Shown: piece by piece, positions 16,682 through 25,979 of the stretch
Position numbering within the stretch: the stretch's first letter is position 1
Layout: each line of letters opens with the position of its first letter
Assembly (NCBI GenBank): GCA_902584445.1
Contig: CACHZY010000005.1
Coordinates: 1 to 64,000, forward strand
Direction: 5' to 3'
DNA length: 64,000 bases
Source of the DNA: an uncultured Bacteroidota bacterium
GTDB taxonomy: Bacteria > Bacteroidota > Bacteroidia > Flavobacteriales > Flavobacteriaceae
Translations under genes and position numbers: made by a program
The notes under the pieces: model-generated
Told to the model about the DNA's origin: nothing
Database searches by the model: none
Seen by the model: the letters and a program-made list of their open reading frames with translations, nothing else

Positions 16682-19243
16682 TTAAAATTGTTGTCCAATA
16701 ATAAAATGAGTTTCCCAACCATTTGGCTCATTAGCACCAGTTGGATTATCAAAGCCATAACCAAAGTCAATTCCTAAAAGTCCAAATGCAGGCATGAAAA
16801 TTCTTACACCCATACCAGCTGAACGCTTTGAATTAAAAGGATTAAAATCTCTAAAACTATTATAACCATTTCCTGATTCAAGAAATGATAATGCAAATAT
16901 TGAAGCACTTGGCTTTAAAGTCAATGGATACCTCAATTCCACAGTAAATTTATTGTAGATTAATGAGCCATCTTGACTGGAAAGCGATTGATTTTTATAT
17001 CCCCTTAGAGCAATTGTCTCTCGTCCATCTAATGCATAATTTTGCATTCCGTCTCCCCCCAAGTAAAATCTTTCAAAAGGGATATTTCCTCTTTCATTAT
17101 TATAAGCACCAATAAAACCAAAGTCTGTTTGAGTCTTAAGAACTAATTTCCCAATTAGAGTTGTATACCACTCCCCATTAAACTTGAGTTTGTAGTATTC
17201 TAACCATCTAAATTTTTCTTGGTCAATTTTCTCCGTATTAGGATTGCCATTTGAAAGTTGAAACTCTTTCTGGCTTTTTAAATTCGAATAGTCCACTCCA
17301 TTTATAAGAGAATACGGAGGAGTTAGTTTAGCACTTATTGTAAATTTTGAGCCTCCTACTGGAAAAATAGGATTTGTAAAGGTATTATTTCTGGACAGTG
17401 CTATGGTATAGGCCAAGTTATTTGCTTGACCATCTCCAAATGTGAAAAGACCTGTATAGTAGTTGTTTAGATCGTAATATTGATAAGCAATTGCTTGTGA
17501 TAGGGTGAAAAAGTCGTCAGGAACTTTAAGTCTTTTTGCCAATCCAAGGGTAAGACCACTAATTTGAAAATATTGGCTTTTATCAGCTCGACCAGTGAAG
17601 AAGTCATACCTATACTGAACAGTATGGGATAGAGATGTAGAAAATTGTACAGGCTGCCTTCCACCTAGCCAAGGTTCAGCAAAACTAAAACTATAAGTAC
17701 TGTAAAACTGACTTGCTTGCAATCGAAGACTTAGACTTTGTCCATCTCCCATTGGAAGAGGCTTATATGTATCAAGATTAAAAATATTTTTCATAGAAAA
17801 ATTATTGAATGAAAGCCCAAGAGTTCCAATAAAACCTCCACCGCCATAACCTCCCTGCAGCTCAATTTGGCTGGCGCCAGCCTCTGTTAATCCATATTCT
17901 ATATCAACTGTTCCTGCATTTGGATCTACATTTTTAAAATCAGGATTTATATTCTCAGCATCAAAAAAACCTAGTTGACCTAATTCTCTCACTGTTCTAA
18001 CGACCATGTCTTTACTGTATAATTCTCCAGGTTTTGTTCTCAATTCTCTGAAAATAACATGGTCATTGGTCTTTGTATTTCCAATTACAGATATTTTATT
18101 GAATTGGGCAATTTTACCTTCATTAACTCGTATTTCAAAATCGATTGTATCATTTTCTGCACTTACCTCAACTGCATTGATACTTGAAAAAAGGTAGCCA
18201 TTATTTTGATATAAGTTTGAAAGATCATTGGCGTCAGGTTTTTCGTCTGCAATACGTTTTTTTAGGAGTACACCGTTGTATGCATCTCCTTTTTTTATTC
18301 CAAGAATCTGAGCTAATTGAAAATCACTATATATAGAGTTTCCAAGAAAATTAATATCACCAAAATAATACCTATTACCCTCTTCTACCTTGAAATTAAT
18401 TGAAAGCGTGTTGTCATCATTCATTGACAAACTATCCTTTATGATCCTTGCATCACGATAGCCCTTTTCTTTAAAAAAATCTAATAAATTTTGTTTGTCT
18501 TCAGCATATTCTTCCTCAAGTAATTTAGATTTTTTCCAAAAACGTAATGGGAAACTCTTTTTAGTCTTTTTTAGCTGAGATCGAAGTTTTTTATCACTAA
18601 AAATTTTATTCCCTTCAAAATCAATGTCCTTGATTTTCACTCTCTCACCCAAGTCGACATTAACCAACATCTTAAATGTATTACTCTTTAAAGAGTCTTC
18701 TAACATATTAAAATTAACTTTAGTATTTATAAACCCATCTTTTTTGAATTTATTAATAATATAGTTTTTTGTATTGGTTAAAAAGCTTTCAGAAAGTTTC
18801 TTTCCTGGAGAGAGTTCGGTTTCATCGATTAGTGGATCTATTTTACTAGACTTAAGTCCTGTAATTTTTACCTCACCAAGAGTGGGAAGTTCCTCAATTT
18901 CTATTTCAAGCCCAACTCTATCTCCATCAAATTTTGTAACATAAAAATTTATATCACTAAATAATTGCAGGTTCCAAAGTTTTTTAATTATGCTACTAAT
19001 TTCATCACCAGGAATATTAATTTTTTGCCCTTTCCTGAGTTGACTGTATGAAATTACGGTTTGGTCGCTAAAAGTTTTTATACCACTTACTGAAATAGAA
19101 TCTATAGTGTAGAGTTTTCCTTTGACAAATTTATCCAAGCTTTGAGCTTGGGAAAGTTTAGTCCCTAATAAAAAGATTGAACACAAAAATAAACCTGTCT
19201 TAAATAAATAATTATTTAAGAAGCTGCTCGCTCGTTTTTCCAA
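16682..19243 (-). CDS. bamA: Outer membrane protein assembly factor BamA
   Basis: 853 aa. A signal peptide ends at about LSQAQ. Repeated POTRA domains occupy about residues 40-440 (for example VKITGLKSSKIDPLIDETEL and KIKDIDFEGNKIFSDKKLRS). The C-terminal barrel (about 450-853) has FLGGDGMQNYALDGRETIALRGYK, containing the conserved RGY of loop 6. It ends with an aromatic-terminal strand HFIIGQQF. BamA folds beta-barrel proteins, including SusC-type receptors, into the outer membrane. Its start overlaps the uppS 3' end by 32 bases and it is followed by two Skp genes. Confidence 0.95.
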   Translation of the reverse strand: MEKRASSFLNNYLFKTGLFLCSIFLLGTKLSQAQSLDKFVKGKLYTIDSISVSGIKTFSDQTVISYSQLRKGQKINIPGDEISSIIKKLWNLQLFSDINFYVTKFDGDRVGLEIEIEELPTLGEVKITGLKSSKIDPLIDETELSPGKKLSESFLTNTKNYIINKFKKDGFINTKVNFNMLEDSLKSNTFKMLVNVDLGERVKIKDIDFEGNKIFSDKKLRSQLKKTKKSFPLRFWKKSKLLEEEYAEDKQNLLDFFKEKGYRDARIIKDSLSMNDDNTLSINFKVEEGNRYYFGDINFLGNSIYSDFQLAQILGIKKGDAYNGVLLKKRIADEKPDANDLSNLYQNNGYLFSSINAVEVSAENDTIDFEIRVNEGKIAQFNKISVIGNTKTNDHVIFRELRTKPGELYSKDMVVRTVRELGQLGFFDAENINPDFKNVDPNAGTVDIEYGLTEAGASQIELQGGYGGGGFIGTLGLSFNNFSMKNIFNLDTYKPLPMGDGQSLSLRLQASQFYSTYSFSFAEPWLGGRQPVQFSTSLSHTVQYRYDFFTGRADKSQYFQISGLTLGLAKRLKVPDDFFTLSQAIAYQYYDLNNYYTGLFTFGDGQANNLAYTIALSRNNTFTNPIFPVGGSKFTISAKLTPPYSLINGVDYSNLKSQKEFQLSNGNPNTEKIDQEKFRWLEYYKLKFNGEWYTTLIGKLVLKTQTDFGFIGAYNNERGNIPFERFYLGGDGMQNYALDGRETIALRGYKNQSLSSQDGSLIYNKFTVELRYPLTLKPSASIFALSFLESGNGYNSFRDFNPFNSKRSAGMGVRIFMPAFGLLGIDFGYGFDNPTGANEPNGWETHFIIGQQF

Positions 19244-19945
19244 ATCTACGTTCTCTTTTTTGGTAATTTATTATTGCTTTGTGCAGATGTCTTTTATTGA
19301 AATCTGGCCACAGCACTTTTGAAAAATACAATTCGGCATAGGCAATTTGCCACAACAGAAAGTTACTAATACGCTTTTCCCCGCTTGTTCTTATAAGCAA
19401 GTCCACATCTGGTAAATTTTGCGTGTAAAGATGCTCATTTATAATGGATTGGTCAATTTTTTCGGGGGAAATTATATTATTTTTGACTTTGATTGCTAAC
19501 TGTTTAAATGTACTTGCAATTTCCTCTCTTCCTCCATAACTAAGCGCAAGGGTCAAAGTCATCTTTTTATTATTTATTGTTTTTTTTTATTACATATTTC
19601 AATTCGTTCTGAACTATTTTTGGTAATTGATCTATGTTTCCAATAACATTCAATTTAATTCTATTCTCAAGAAGTTTTTCAAATTCATTTTTTAAACTAT
19701 TCACTAATAATTTCATTAAGACCCCTATTTCTTCTCTTGGACGATTCCAATTTTCTGTTGAAAAAGCATAAAGAGTAAGGTATCTTATTTTTTAACTCAA
19801 CAGCTTCTTCAACAACTTTTTGTACCGCTTTTATACCATTTTTATGACCAAAAATTCTTTTTTTACCTTTCTGCTCAGCCCAACGTCCGTTGCCATCCAT
19901 AATAATAGCTAGATGGTTTGGCAAGTGATTTTTATTATCTATCAT
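19212..19945 (-). pseudogene. uppS: Isoprenyl transferase (undecaprenyl diphosphate synthase), frame interrupted twice
   Basis: The product is split over two frames. The N-terminal part (from ATG at 19945) has [16 protein letters not shown] with the catalytic Asp. The C-terminal part has MTLTLALSYGGREE, LLIRTSGEKRISNFLLWQ and a full family end. Removing one base from the minus-strand A6 run (T's at 19788-19793) restores [20 protein letters not shown]. Removing one from the A9 run (T's at 19580-19588) restores VIKKTINNKKMTLTLA. The enzyme makes the C55 lipid carrier for peptidoglycan and is normally essential, so sequencing error is more likely than true loss unless a second copy exists. It lies between DUF6089 and bamA, its usual place. 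Confidence 0.88.
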
Positions 19946-19947
19946 AA

Positions 19948-20643
19948 TTATTCTTTGCAGTAACAAGGCAGATCGCCAAAGGTAAATGAAATTGTTAAAC
20001 CTGTAAAAACATACCAGTCATTATTATTTATGTTTCCAAATTCATTTCCGTTAGGAACTCCAGAATCAGATTTTGGAAGACTTCCATCTAAATTATCTGA
20101 AAAGGTATATCTCGCTCCAATTTCTATTCCAAGTATAACTACTGGAGAGACATTAGCTTTAAGTCCAATTATAATAGGAAGAGAGATGTTACTGCCTTTT
20201 GCATATTCGATATTTTCAAATGTTTTTGGATCATGATAAAATAAATCATATTTAATATATCCCACTCCTAAAAATAAATATGGTGTAAATAGTTTATCTG
20301 ATCCATGTAAATTAAAATCAAAAAAATTTATTTCGGTACCTGCAGAAAACTCCAAAATTGAATTTTCAAACCGATACCTTCTCATAAATCTAGCAAAATC
20401 ATTAGGGTTATAATCACTTTTATCTATAGATGTATACATGAAATTTGCACGCAAAGAATAACGCGTAGTTCGATTCCACTTGTAAATCAATCCTAAAGCA
20501 GGGTTTTCAGGATATACATAATTTGAAGAGCCTACATCACCCACATAATTGGCTCCTCCTATAAATATTCCAATTTCATGGTATTGAGAATGAACAATGT
20601 ATTGTGTGAAAACAACAACAACAAGCAACCAATCTTTTTTCAT
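19948..20643 (-). CDS. DUF6089-type outer-membrane beta-barrel protein
   Basis: 231 aa with a signal peptide (about 1-19) and a small barrel-like domain. Segments such as [29 protein letters not shown] and [15 protein letters not shown] match the DUF6089 proteins found before uppS-bamA in Flavobacteriaceae. It ends in [16 protein letters not shown]. Its stop is two bases from the uppS start. The function is unknown; a role in envelope biogenesis is inferred from position. Confidence 0.82.
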   Translation of the reverse strand: MKKDWLLVVVVFTQYIVHSQYHEIGIFIGGANYVGDVGSSNYVYPENPALGLIYKWNRTTRYSLRANFMYTSIDKSDYNPNDFARFMRRYRFENSILEFSAGTEINFFDFNLHGSDKLFTPYLFLGVGYIKYDLFYHDPKTFENIEYAKGSNISLPIIIGLKANVSPVVILGIEIGARYTFSDNLDGSLPKSDSGVPNGNEFGNINNNDWYVFTGLTISFTFGDLPCYCKE

Positions 20644-20722
20644 TTAAAACATAAGTAGCTAACCTAGCCATAAATTTTAGCTAGAAACACCAGTTGTAAT
20701 CTTAAACTAAGAAAAGTTAAAT

Positions 20723-21604
20723 TTATTGTCTGTTGCGGGTGTCTTGGCCCCAAAAAAGCTTGTTGCGAAGTGTTTTAAAATAATTGTCTCCATTAAGCTC
20801 AACTGTAAAGACAGGAAAAGCCGCTTTCTTGATGGTTATTGAAGAACCATTTTCTACACTAAATAACCTAGAGTCTAACGACATTAAATATCCATCTCCT
20901 CTTCCGTCAACACTAATCTTAATTGCAACTTCATCTGGAACAACCAGTGGTCTTATATTCAGATTATGAGGGGCAATTGGATTAAGTATAATTCCTTTAG
21001 TTTCAGGAGTTAAAATTGGACCATTACTACTCAACGAGTAGCCTGTTGAGCCTGTAGAGGTAGCAATTATTAGTCCGTCAGCCCAATAAGTTGTAAGATA
21101 TTCCTCATTGATTTTAGTCTGAATACTTAACATTGAGGTAGTATTCATTCTATTGATACTAATTTCATTTAAAGCAAATGAAAACGAATTGCTAAAAGCA
21201 TGATCAGTACCGGAAAGTGCTACAGATAGCAAGCTTCGCTCAACAAGTTTAAATTTTTCATCAAAAAATTCGTCTAAAGCTTCATTAAGTGTTTCTTTTT
21301 GAAGACTTGTCAAAAATCCCAATCTTCCTGTATTTATTCCTAAAATTGGGATTTTAGAATCTTTAACAAATGGAATTGAGCGAAGTAATGTCCCATCGCC
21401 CCCAATGGAAAATAAAAAATCAATATTAGAGTTGATTGTGCCTGAAGCCTCAAATTGACTGTGATCAATTGGCCTGGAAATGTATTCAATTAATCTATTA
21501 TCTATATCTAGCTTATGACCTTTTTTTTCTAAATATGAAACAGTAGCTAGAGCATACTCAATCGTCTCGGGTGTATCAAACGCACAAAATATGGCTATTT
21601 TCAT
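20723..21604 (-). CDS. nadK: NAD kinase
   Basis: 293 aa. The nucleotide-binding GGDGT motif is at about residues 68-72 (FLFSIGGDGTLLRS), followed by PILGINTGRLGFLT and STGSTGYSLSSNGPIL. It phosphorylates NAD to NADP in the cytoplasm. The gene is divergent from pdxJ and 79 bases upstream of the DUF6089 gene. Length and motifs are those of a complete enzyme. Confidence 0.96.
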   Translation of the reverse strand: MKIAIFCAFDTPETIEYALATVSYLEKKGHKLDIDNRLIEYISRPIDHSQFEASGTINSNIDFLFSIGGDGTLLRSIPFVKDSKIPILGINTGRLGFLTSLQKETLNEALDEFFDEKFKLVERSLLSVALSGTDHAFSNSFSFALNEISINRMNTTSMLSIQTKINEEYLTTYWADGLIIATSTGSTGYSLSSNGPILTPETKGIILNPIAPHNLNIRPLVVPDEVAIKISVDGRGDGYLMSLDSRLFSVENGSSITIKKAAFPVFTVELNGDNYFKTLRNKLFWGQDTRNRQ

Positions 21605-21690
21605 TTAGCTTAATTTCTTTGTAAAATTACGAAACTTTATTCGGCTTGGCTTTTGATTTGTAAAATTTAGAAGATGCGAGAAGAAGTTCT

Positions 21691-21698
21691 TAATTTTG
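21691..21698 (+). promoter_or_regulatory. Predicted -7 element of the pdxJ promoter
   Basis: TAATTTTG matches TAnnTTTG and ends 16 bases before the pdxJ ATG. I see no good TTG element at the expected distance upstream, so the call is weak. Confidence 0.35.
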
Positions 21699-21714
21699 AA
21701 TTAAAAGTAATTAT

Positions 21715-22428
21715 ATGACTAAGCTAAGCGTAAACATCAATAAAATTGCTACTTTAAGAAATTCTAGGGGAGGGAGTGTACCCAATCTACTTACAGTTGC
21801 TAGTGACCTACAAGATTATGGAGCCCAGGGAATTACAATTCATCCAAGACCAGATCAACGTCATATCAAATATGATGACGCCTTGGCATTACCCGAAGTT
21901 TTAACTACCGAATTTAATATCGAGGGAAATCCCATTACCAAGTTTGTTGATTTGGTAAATCGTATAAAACCCGATCAGGTCACTCTTGTACCTGATGAAG
22001 AAAATGCCCTTACATCAAATACAGGATGGGACACTTTAAAACATCGGGATTTTTTAAAAGAAGTCATCAATGAATTCCAAGGCAATGGGATCAGAACTTC
22101 TATTTTTGTTGATCCAAATGAAAAAATGATCGAGGGTGCAAAAGCAACTGGAGCAGACAGAATTGAACTCTATACTGAAGCCTATGCGACAAACTACCCA
22201 CAAAATCCTGAGAAAGCTATTGCAGCATATGTTAAAGTCGCTAAAGTGGCCAACAAGTTAGATATTGGAATCAATGCTGGGCATGATTTAAATTTAGAAA
22301 ATATAGCTTTCTTCGCCAAAAAAATTCCCCAACTATTGGAGGTTTCTATTGGTCATGCGCTTATTAGCGAGTCACTATATTTTGGCTTTGAGAATGTCAT
22401 TCCCATGTACCTTCAACGACTCTCATAA
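21715..22428 (+). CDS. pdxJ: Pyridoxine 5'-phosphate synthase
   Basis: 237 aa, the usual length. TKLSVNINKIATLRNSRGGS, GITIHPRPDQRHI and QVTLVPDEENALTSNTGWD are family hallmarks, and INAGHDLNLEN holds active-site residues. PdxJ condenses 1-deoxyxylulose 5-phosphate with 3-amino-2-oxopropyl phosphate to form pyridoxine phosphate. Its stop overlaps the start of the alpha/beta hydrolase gene by one base. Confidence 0.97.
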   Translation: MTKLSVNINKIATLRNSRGGSVPNLLTVASDLQDYGAQGITIHPRPDQRHIKYDDALALPEVLTTEFNIEGNPITKFVDLVNRIKPDQVTLVPDEENALTSNTGWDTLKHRDFLKEVINEFQGNGIRTSIFVDPNEKMIEGAKATGADRIELYTEAYATNYPQNPEKAIAAYVKVAKVANKLDIGINAGHDLNLENIAFFAKKIPQLLEVSIGHALISESLYFGFENVIPMYLQRLS

Positions 22429-23201
22429 TGGAGCTATTGAATAGCAATATTATAGGAGAAGGAGAAAAAAACTTACTTATACTTCACGGCTTTTTGGGAA
22501 TGGGTGACAACTGGAAGACCCATGCTAAAAATCTAGCCGAAAAAGGTTATTGTGTTCACTTAATAGACCAGAGAAATCACGGAAGAAGTTTTTGGAGTGT
22601 AGATTTTAGCTATAAGCTTATGGTTGAAGACCTTAAGTATTACATGGATCATCACCAAATATCCTCTGCTATTCTCCTAGGACATTCTATGGGTGGAAAA
22701 ACAGCTATGAATTTTGCCTTAAGATACTCTGAACTCGTAGAAAAACTAATTATTATCGATATTTCACCTAGATATTATGCACCTCACCACCAGAATATTT
22801 TAGCAGGTTTAGTGAGTCTTGATTTTCAAGTTATTAGATCAAGAAAAGCGGCAGAGGAACAATTATCCAATTACATCAGTGATTTTGGAACTCGACAGTT
22901 TTTATTGAAAAACCTTCACTGGCTTGAGAATGGTAAATTGGGTCTGAGGATAAATATAGAAGCTCTAAAAAATAGTGGGGAAGCGATTGGACAGGCAGTC
23001 AATTGCGATAAAGTTTTTGATAAGCCCACCTTATTTATGATTGGATCCAAATCAAATTATGTTGATAAAAATAATGATAATCATATGATTTCAAGTTATT
23101 TTCTTAAAACAGAAATGATCGAAATTAAAGGTGCAGGACACTGGCCTCATGCAGAACAACCAAATCTTTTCTTTAATCACTTAATCTCTTGGATAGATTG
23201 A
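22428..23201 (+). CDS. Alpha/beta-fold hydrolase, YbfF-like esterase
   Basis: 257 aa. The nucleophile elbow is LGHSMGGKT (Ser at about 96), with LHGFLGMGDNWKTH for the oxyanion region, DQRNHGRS, and the catalytic histidine in GAGHWPHAEQP. It resembles the YbfF acyl-CoA/ester hydrolases often placed after pdxJ in Flavobacteria. The natural substrate is unknown. The start ATG shares a base with the pdxJ stop, pointing to coupled translation. Confidence 0.9.
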   Translation: MELLNSNIIGEGEKNLLILHGFLGMGDNWKTHAKNLAEKGYCVHLIDQRNHGRSFWSVDFSYKLMVEDLKYYMDHHQISSAILLGHSMGGKTAMNFALRYSELVEKLIIIDISPRYYAPHHQNILAGLVSLDFQVIRSRKAAEEQLSNYISDFGTRQFLLKNLHWLENGKLGLRINIEALKNSGEAIGQAVNCDKVFDKPTLFMIGSKSNYVDKNNDNHMISSYFLKTEMIEIKGAGHWPHAEQPNLFFNHLISWID

Positions 23202-23296
23202 ATTGTTTACATTTCTACATTCAAGCTCAAAAATGTTATAAAATATAAGAAATTGTAAAGGGATATATGGCTAACCTTAAATTTGGTAAATATCTT

Positions 23297-23782
23297 ATGG
23301 AAACGATAATTCGAAAAGCAGAAAAATCTGATACTGAGGCAATATTTACATTGATTAAAGAACTAGCTGTTTATGAAAAAGAGCCTGATGCAGTAATTAT
23401 AAATAAAAGAACTTTTAAAGAACATGGTTTTGGAAAAAAGCCTTTGTTTAAGTGCTTTGTTGCAGAAATCAATGAAAAGGTTGTCGGAATTGCCCTTTTC
23501 TACTCAAGATACTCTACATGGAAAGGTCCTACTCTGCATTTGGAAGACCTGATCGTGACCGAAGAAATGAAAGGCAAAGGAATCGGATCCATGCTTTACA
23601 CTGCTTTCCTAGAATATGCGGACAAAGCCGGGGTGGAGAGAGTAGAATGGGCAGTCCTAGACTGGAATCGCACAGCGATAACTTTTTATCAACAAAGTGG
23701 AGCTAAAGTTTTGAGTGATTGGAGAACCGTTCAAATGGATAAAAAAAGTATACAAAACTATTTTCAAAAAATTAATTCATGA
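23297..23782 (+). CDS. GNAT-family N-acetyltransferase
   Basis: About 161 aa from the internal ATG at 23297, chosen because METIIRKAEKSDTEAIFTLI is the normal family N-terminus; the ORF-track start at 23267 adds ten unlikely residues. The acetyl-CoA binding motif is VTEEMKGKGIGSMLYTAFLE, followed by AVLDWNRTAITFYQQSGAKV. It resembles diamine/thialysine acetyltransferase-like members, but the substrate cannot be fixed. Its stop overlaps the lysC start by four bases. Confidence 0.88.
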   Translation: METIIRKAEKSDTEAIFTLIKELAVYEKEPDAVIINKRTFKEHGFGKKPLFKCFVAEINEKVVGIALFYSRYSTWKGPTLHLEDLIVTEEMKGKGIGSMLYTAFLEYADKAGVERVEWAVLDWNRTAITFYQQSGAKVLSDWRTVQMDKKSIQNYFQKINS

Positions 23783-25035
23783 AGATATTTAAGTTTGGAG
23801 GAGCTTCCGTTAAAGATGCTGATGGGGTCAGAAATATTTTATGTGTTTTAAAACATACTGGTTTTAAAGACACTTTTATTGTGGTGTCTGCTATGGGTAA
23901 AACCACCAATGAATTAGAGAAGGTCGTTCAGAGCTATTTTGAGAATAAAGAGCAGTTCCCCAAAAAATTCGAAGCAGTTCGTTCCAATCATCATAAAATT
24001 ATAGAAGGTCTTTTCACTGATGACAAAATGCTGGTCTCCGAAAAAATAGATGCTCTTTTTAATGAGGCTTTAAACTTTTTATCTGATAACGCAATCTCTA
24101 ATTACAGTCTGGTTTATGATCAAGTAGTCAGTATCGGAGAGTTGGCTTCCTCCACTATAATTAGTTATTATATGAGACATCATGATATAGAAAATACATG
24201 GTTGGATGCAAGAAAATGTATCAAAACCGATACCTACTACCGAGATGCAAATTTGGACTGGGAAAAGACCAAAACTGAAATTCTAAAAATGGTCAAAGGA
24301 AAAAGTATACTGATTTCTCAGGGATTCATCGGCAGTGCGCCCAATGGAATGACCACTACCCTTGGCCGCGAAGGTTCAGATTATAGCGCAGCGATTTTTG
24401 CATATGCCCTAGTGGCAGATTCTGTAACCATCTGGAAAGATGTTCCAGGTGTTTTAAATGGAGATCCCCGAGAATTTGAAGACACGGTATTGCTTAATCA
24501 AATTTCCTACCGCGAAGCAATTGAACTGGCTTTCTACGGTGCTTCTGTCATTCACCCCAAAACCCTTCAGCCACTTCAACGTAAAGAAATTCCATTGTAC
24601 GTTAAGTCTTTTGAAAACCCAAAGGAACCTGGTACAGCAGTTTCAAAAGGAAAAATCTTGGAACCATATGTTCCCTGCTATATTGTCAAAAAAAATCAAA
24701 CTTTACTTAAATTGTCTTCCAAAGATTTTTCTTTTATCATTGAGGAGAATATCAGTGAGATTTTTGCTTTATTGCACCAATACAAGATGAGGGTTGAAAT
24801 GATCCAAAACTCCGCTATCAGTTTTTCCATTTGTATCTTCAATAAGTATAGTAAGCTAGAACTCTTAGTTAAGGCATTAAATGCAAAGTTTAATGTAAAA
24901 GTTACTGATCCGGTTGCTCTTTACACCATTCGTCATTTTGACAAGCCCGCTATCAACTTTATAAAAAATAAGGTGGGTAAGATTGTTTTAGAACAAAGAA
25001 CAACAGACACTGCCCAATTTGTGGTGATGGATTAA
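23779..25035 (+). CDS. lysC: Aspartate kinase (monofunctional)
   Basis: 418 aa. The catalytic domain starts KIFKFGGASVKDADG and includes TTLGREGSDYSAAIFAYAL and VWKDVPGV-type sequence (IWKDVPGVLNGDPR). A C-terminal ACT-like region (about 300-418) follows. The enzyme phosphorylates aspartate in the first step to lysine, threonine, methionine and diaminopimelate. It starts inside the GNAT stop, and its stop overlaps the end of the converging dehydrogenase gene by four bases. Confidence 0.94.
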   Translation: MKIFKFGGASVKDADGVRNILCVLKHTGFKDTFIVVSAMGKTTNELEKVVQSYFENKEQFPKKFEAVRSNHHKIIEGLFTDDKMLVSEKIDALFNEALNFLSDNAISNYSLVYDQVVSIGELASSTIISYYMRHHDIENTWLDARKCIKTDTYYRDANLDWEKTKTEILKMVKGKSILISQGFIGSAPNGMTTTLGREGSDYSAAIFAYALVADSVTIWKDVPGVLNGDPREFEDTVLLNQISYREAIELAFYGASVIHPKTLQPLQRKEIPLYVKSFENPKEPGTAVSKGKILEPYVPCYIVKKNQTLLKLSSKDFSFIIEENISEIFALLHQYKMRVEMIQNSAISFSICIFNKYSKLELLVKALNAKFNVKVTDPVALYTIRHFDKPAINFIKNKVGKIVLEQRTTDTAQFVVMD

Positions 25036-25976
25036 AAAAATATATTTTTAATCTTTTCCACGATGGTAGTTGCTAGTTTGATGTGGCTTTCACGAGTCCA
25101 TCCTCCCACATGCGGGCTAAGGATTACATTTTTGGCGTTCATTAAATATTCCAAGGCTAAGGGAAGTTTGTCATCATTAAAAATAGAAGAAAAAGATCTG
25201 GTTTCATACTCCAAAACATCCAATCCTGCGCCCATAATTTTTCCGGATTTTAATCCCTTCACTAGATCCTCTGTAACCACAGCTGAACCTCTAGCTGTAT
25301 TCAACAACCAAAAAGGGCGGCTCATTTCTTCGATAAAATTATAATCAATAATACCCCTTGTAATAGCTGTATGAGGTGTATGAATACTAATTACCTCGCT
25401 TTTAGCCATAAGTTCTTCCATGCTTACCTGCATTGCGTTTTCATCCCTAACATTATCTAAAATGTCATAGCAAAGCGTTGTTACATCAAAACCAGAAATT
25501 CTTTGGGCAAAACTTTTTCCAGTATTTCCATAACCAATAATCCCAATCGTTCTCCCACTGAGTTCCCAACCTCGATGTCCATCCCTGTCCCATTGACCCC
25601 CTTTAATAGAATCATGGCCTGCTTTTAGATTATTCATCAAACTAAGTAACATTCCTACACAATGTTCGCCCACAGCATTTCGATTACCTTCAGGTGCATT
25701 AATCAAGTAAATATTCTTCTTTTTAATAGCTTGATCATCAATATTTTCAATCCCTGCACCAACACGACCAATAAATTTTAAATTTCTGGCATGTAAAAGA
25801 AATGTCTTATCTATTTTAAATTTACTCCGCAGAATAAGGCCATCGTACGCACCAATTTTAGAGAGTACTTCAGGTAGGCTGTCATCTAAAGCCAAATCAT
25901 TTTGAAAGCCCAAAAGATCGAGTCCTTCAATCAGGGAGGGATGATTTTCTTCAATGTGTAAAACTTTCATTTTCAT
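25032..25976 (-). CDS. D-2-hydroxyacid dehydrogenase, SerA-like (phosphoglycerate dehydrogenase family)
   Basis: 314 aa. The NAD-binding loop is in GRTIGIIGYGNTGKSFAQRI, the catalytic Arg in LLNTARGSAVV, the Glu in GLDVLEYE, and the His in SPHVGGWT. It lacks the C-terminal ACT domain of long SerA enzymes. Phosphoglycerate dehydrogenase is the best guess, but other 2-hydroxyacids are possible. It is three bases downstream of mgtE on the same strand. Confidence 0.88.
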   Translation of the reverse strand: MKMKVLHIEENHPSLIEGLDLLGFQNDLALDDSLPEVLSKIGAYDGLILRSKFKIDKTFLLHARNLKFIGRVGAGIENIDDQAIKKKNIYLINAPEGNRNAVGEHCVGMLLSLMNNLKAGHDSIKGGQWDRDGHRGWELSGRTIGIIGYGNTGKSFAQRISGFDVTTLCYDILDNVRDENAMQVSMEELMAKSEVISIHTPHTAITRGIIDYNFIEEMSRPFWLLNTARGSAVVTEDLVKGLKSGKIMGAGLDVLEYETRSFSSIFNDDKLPLALEYLMNAKNVILSPHVGGWTRESHIKLATTIVEKIKNIFF

Positions 25977-25979
25977 AGA

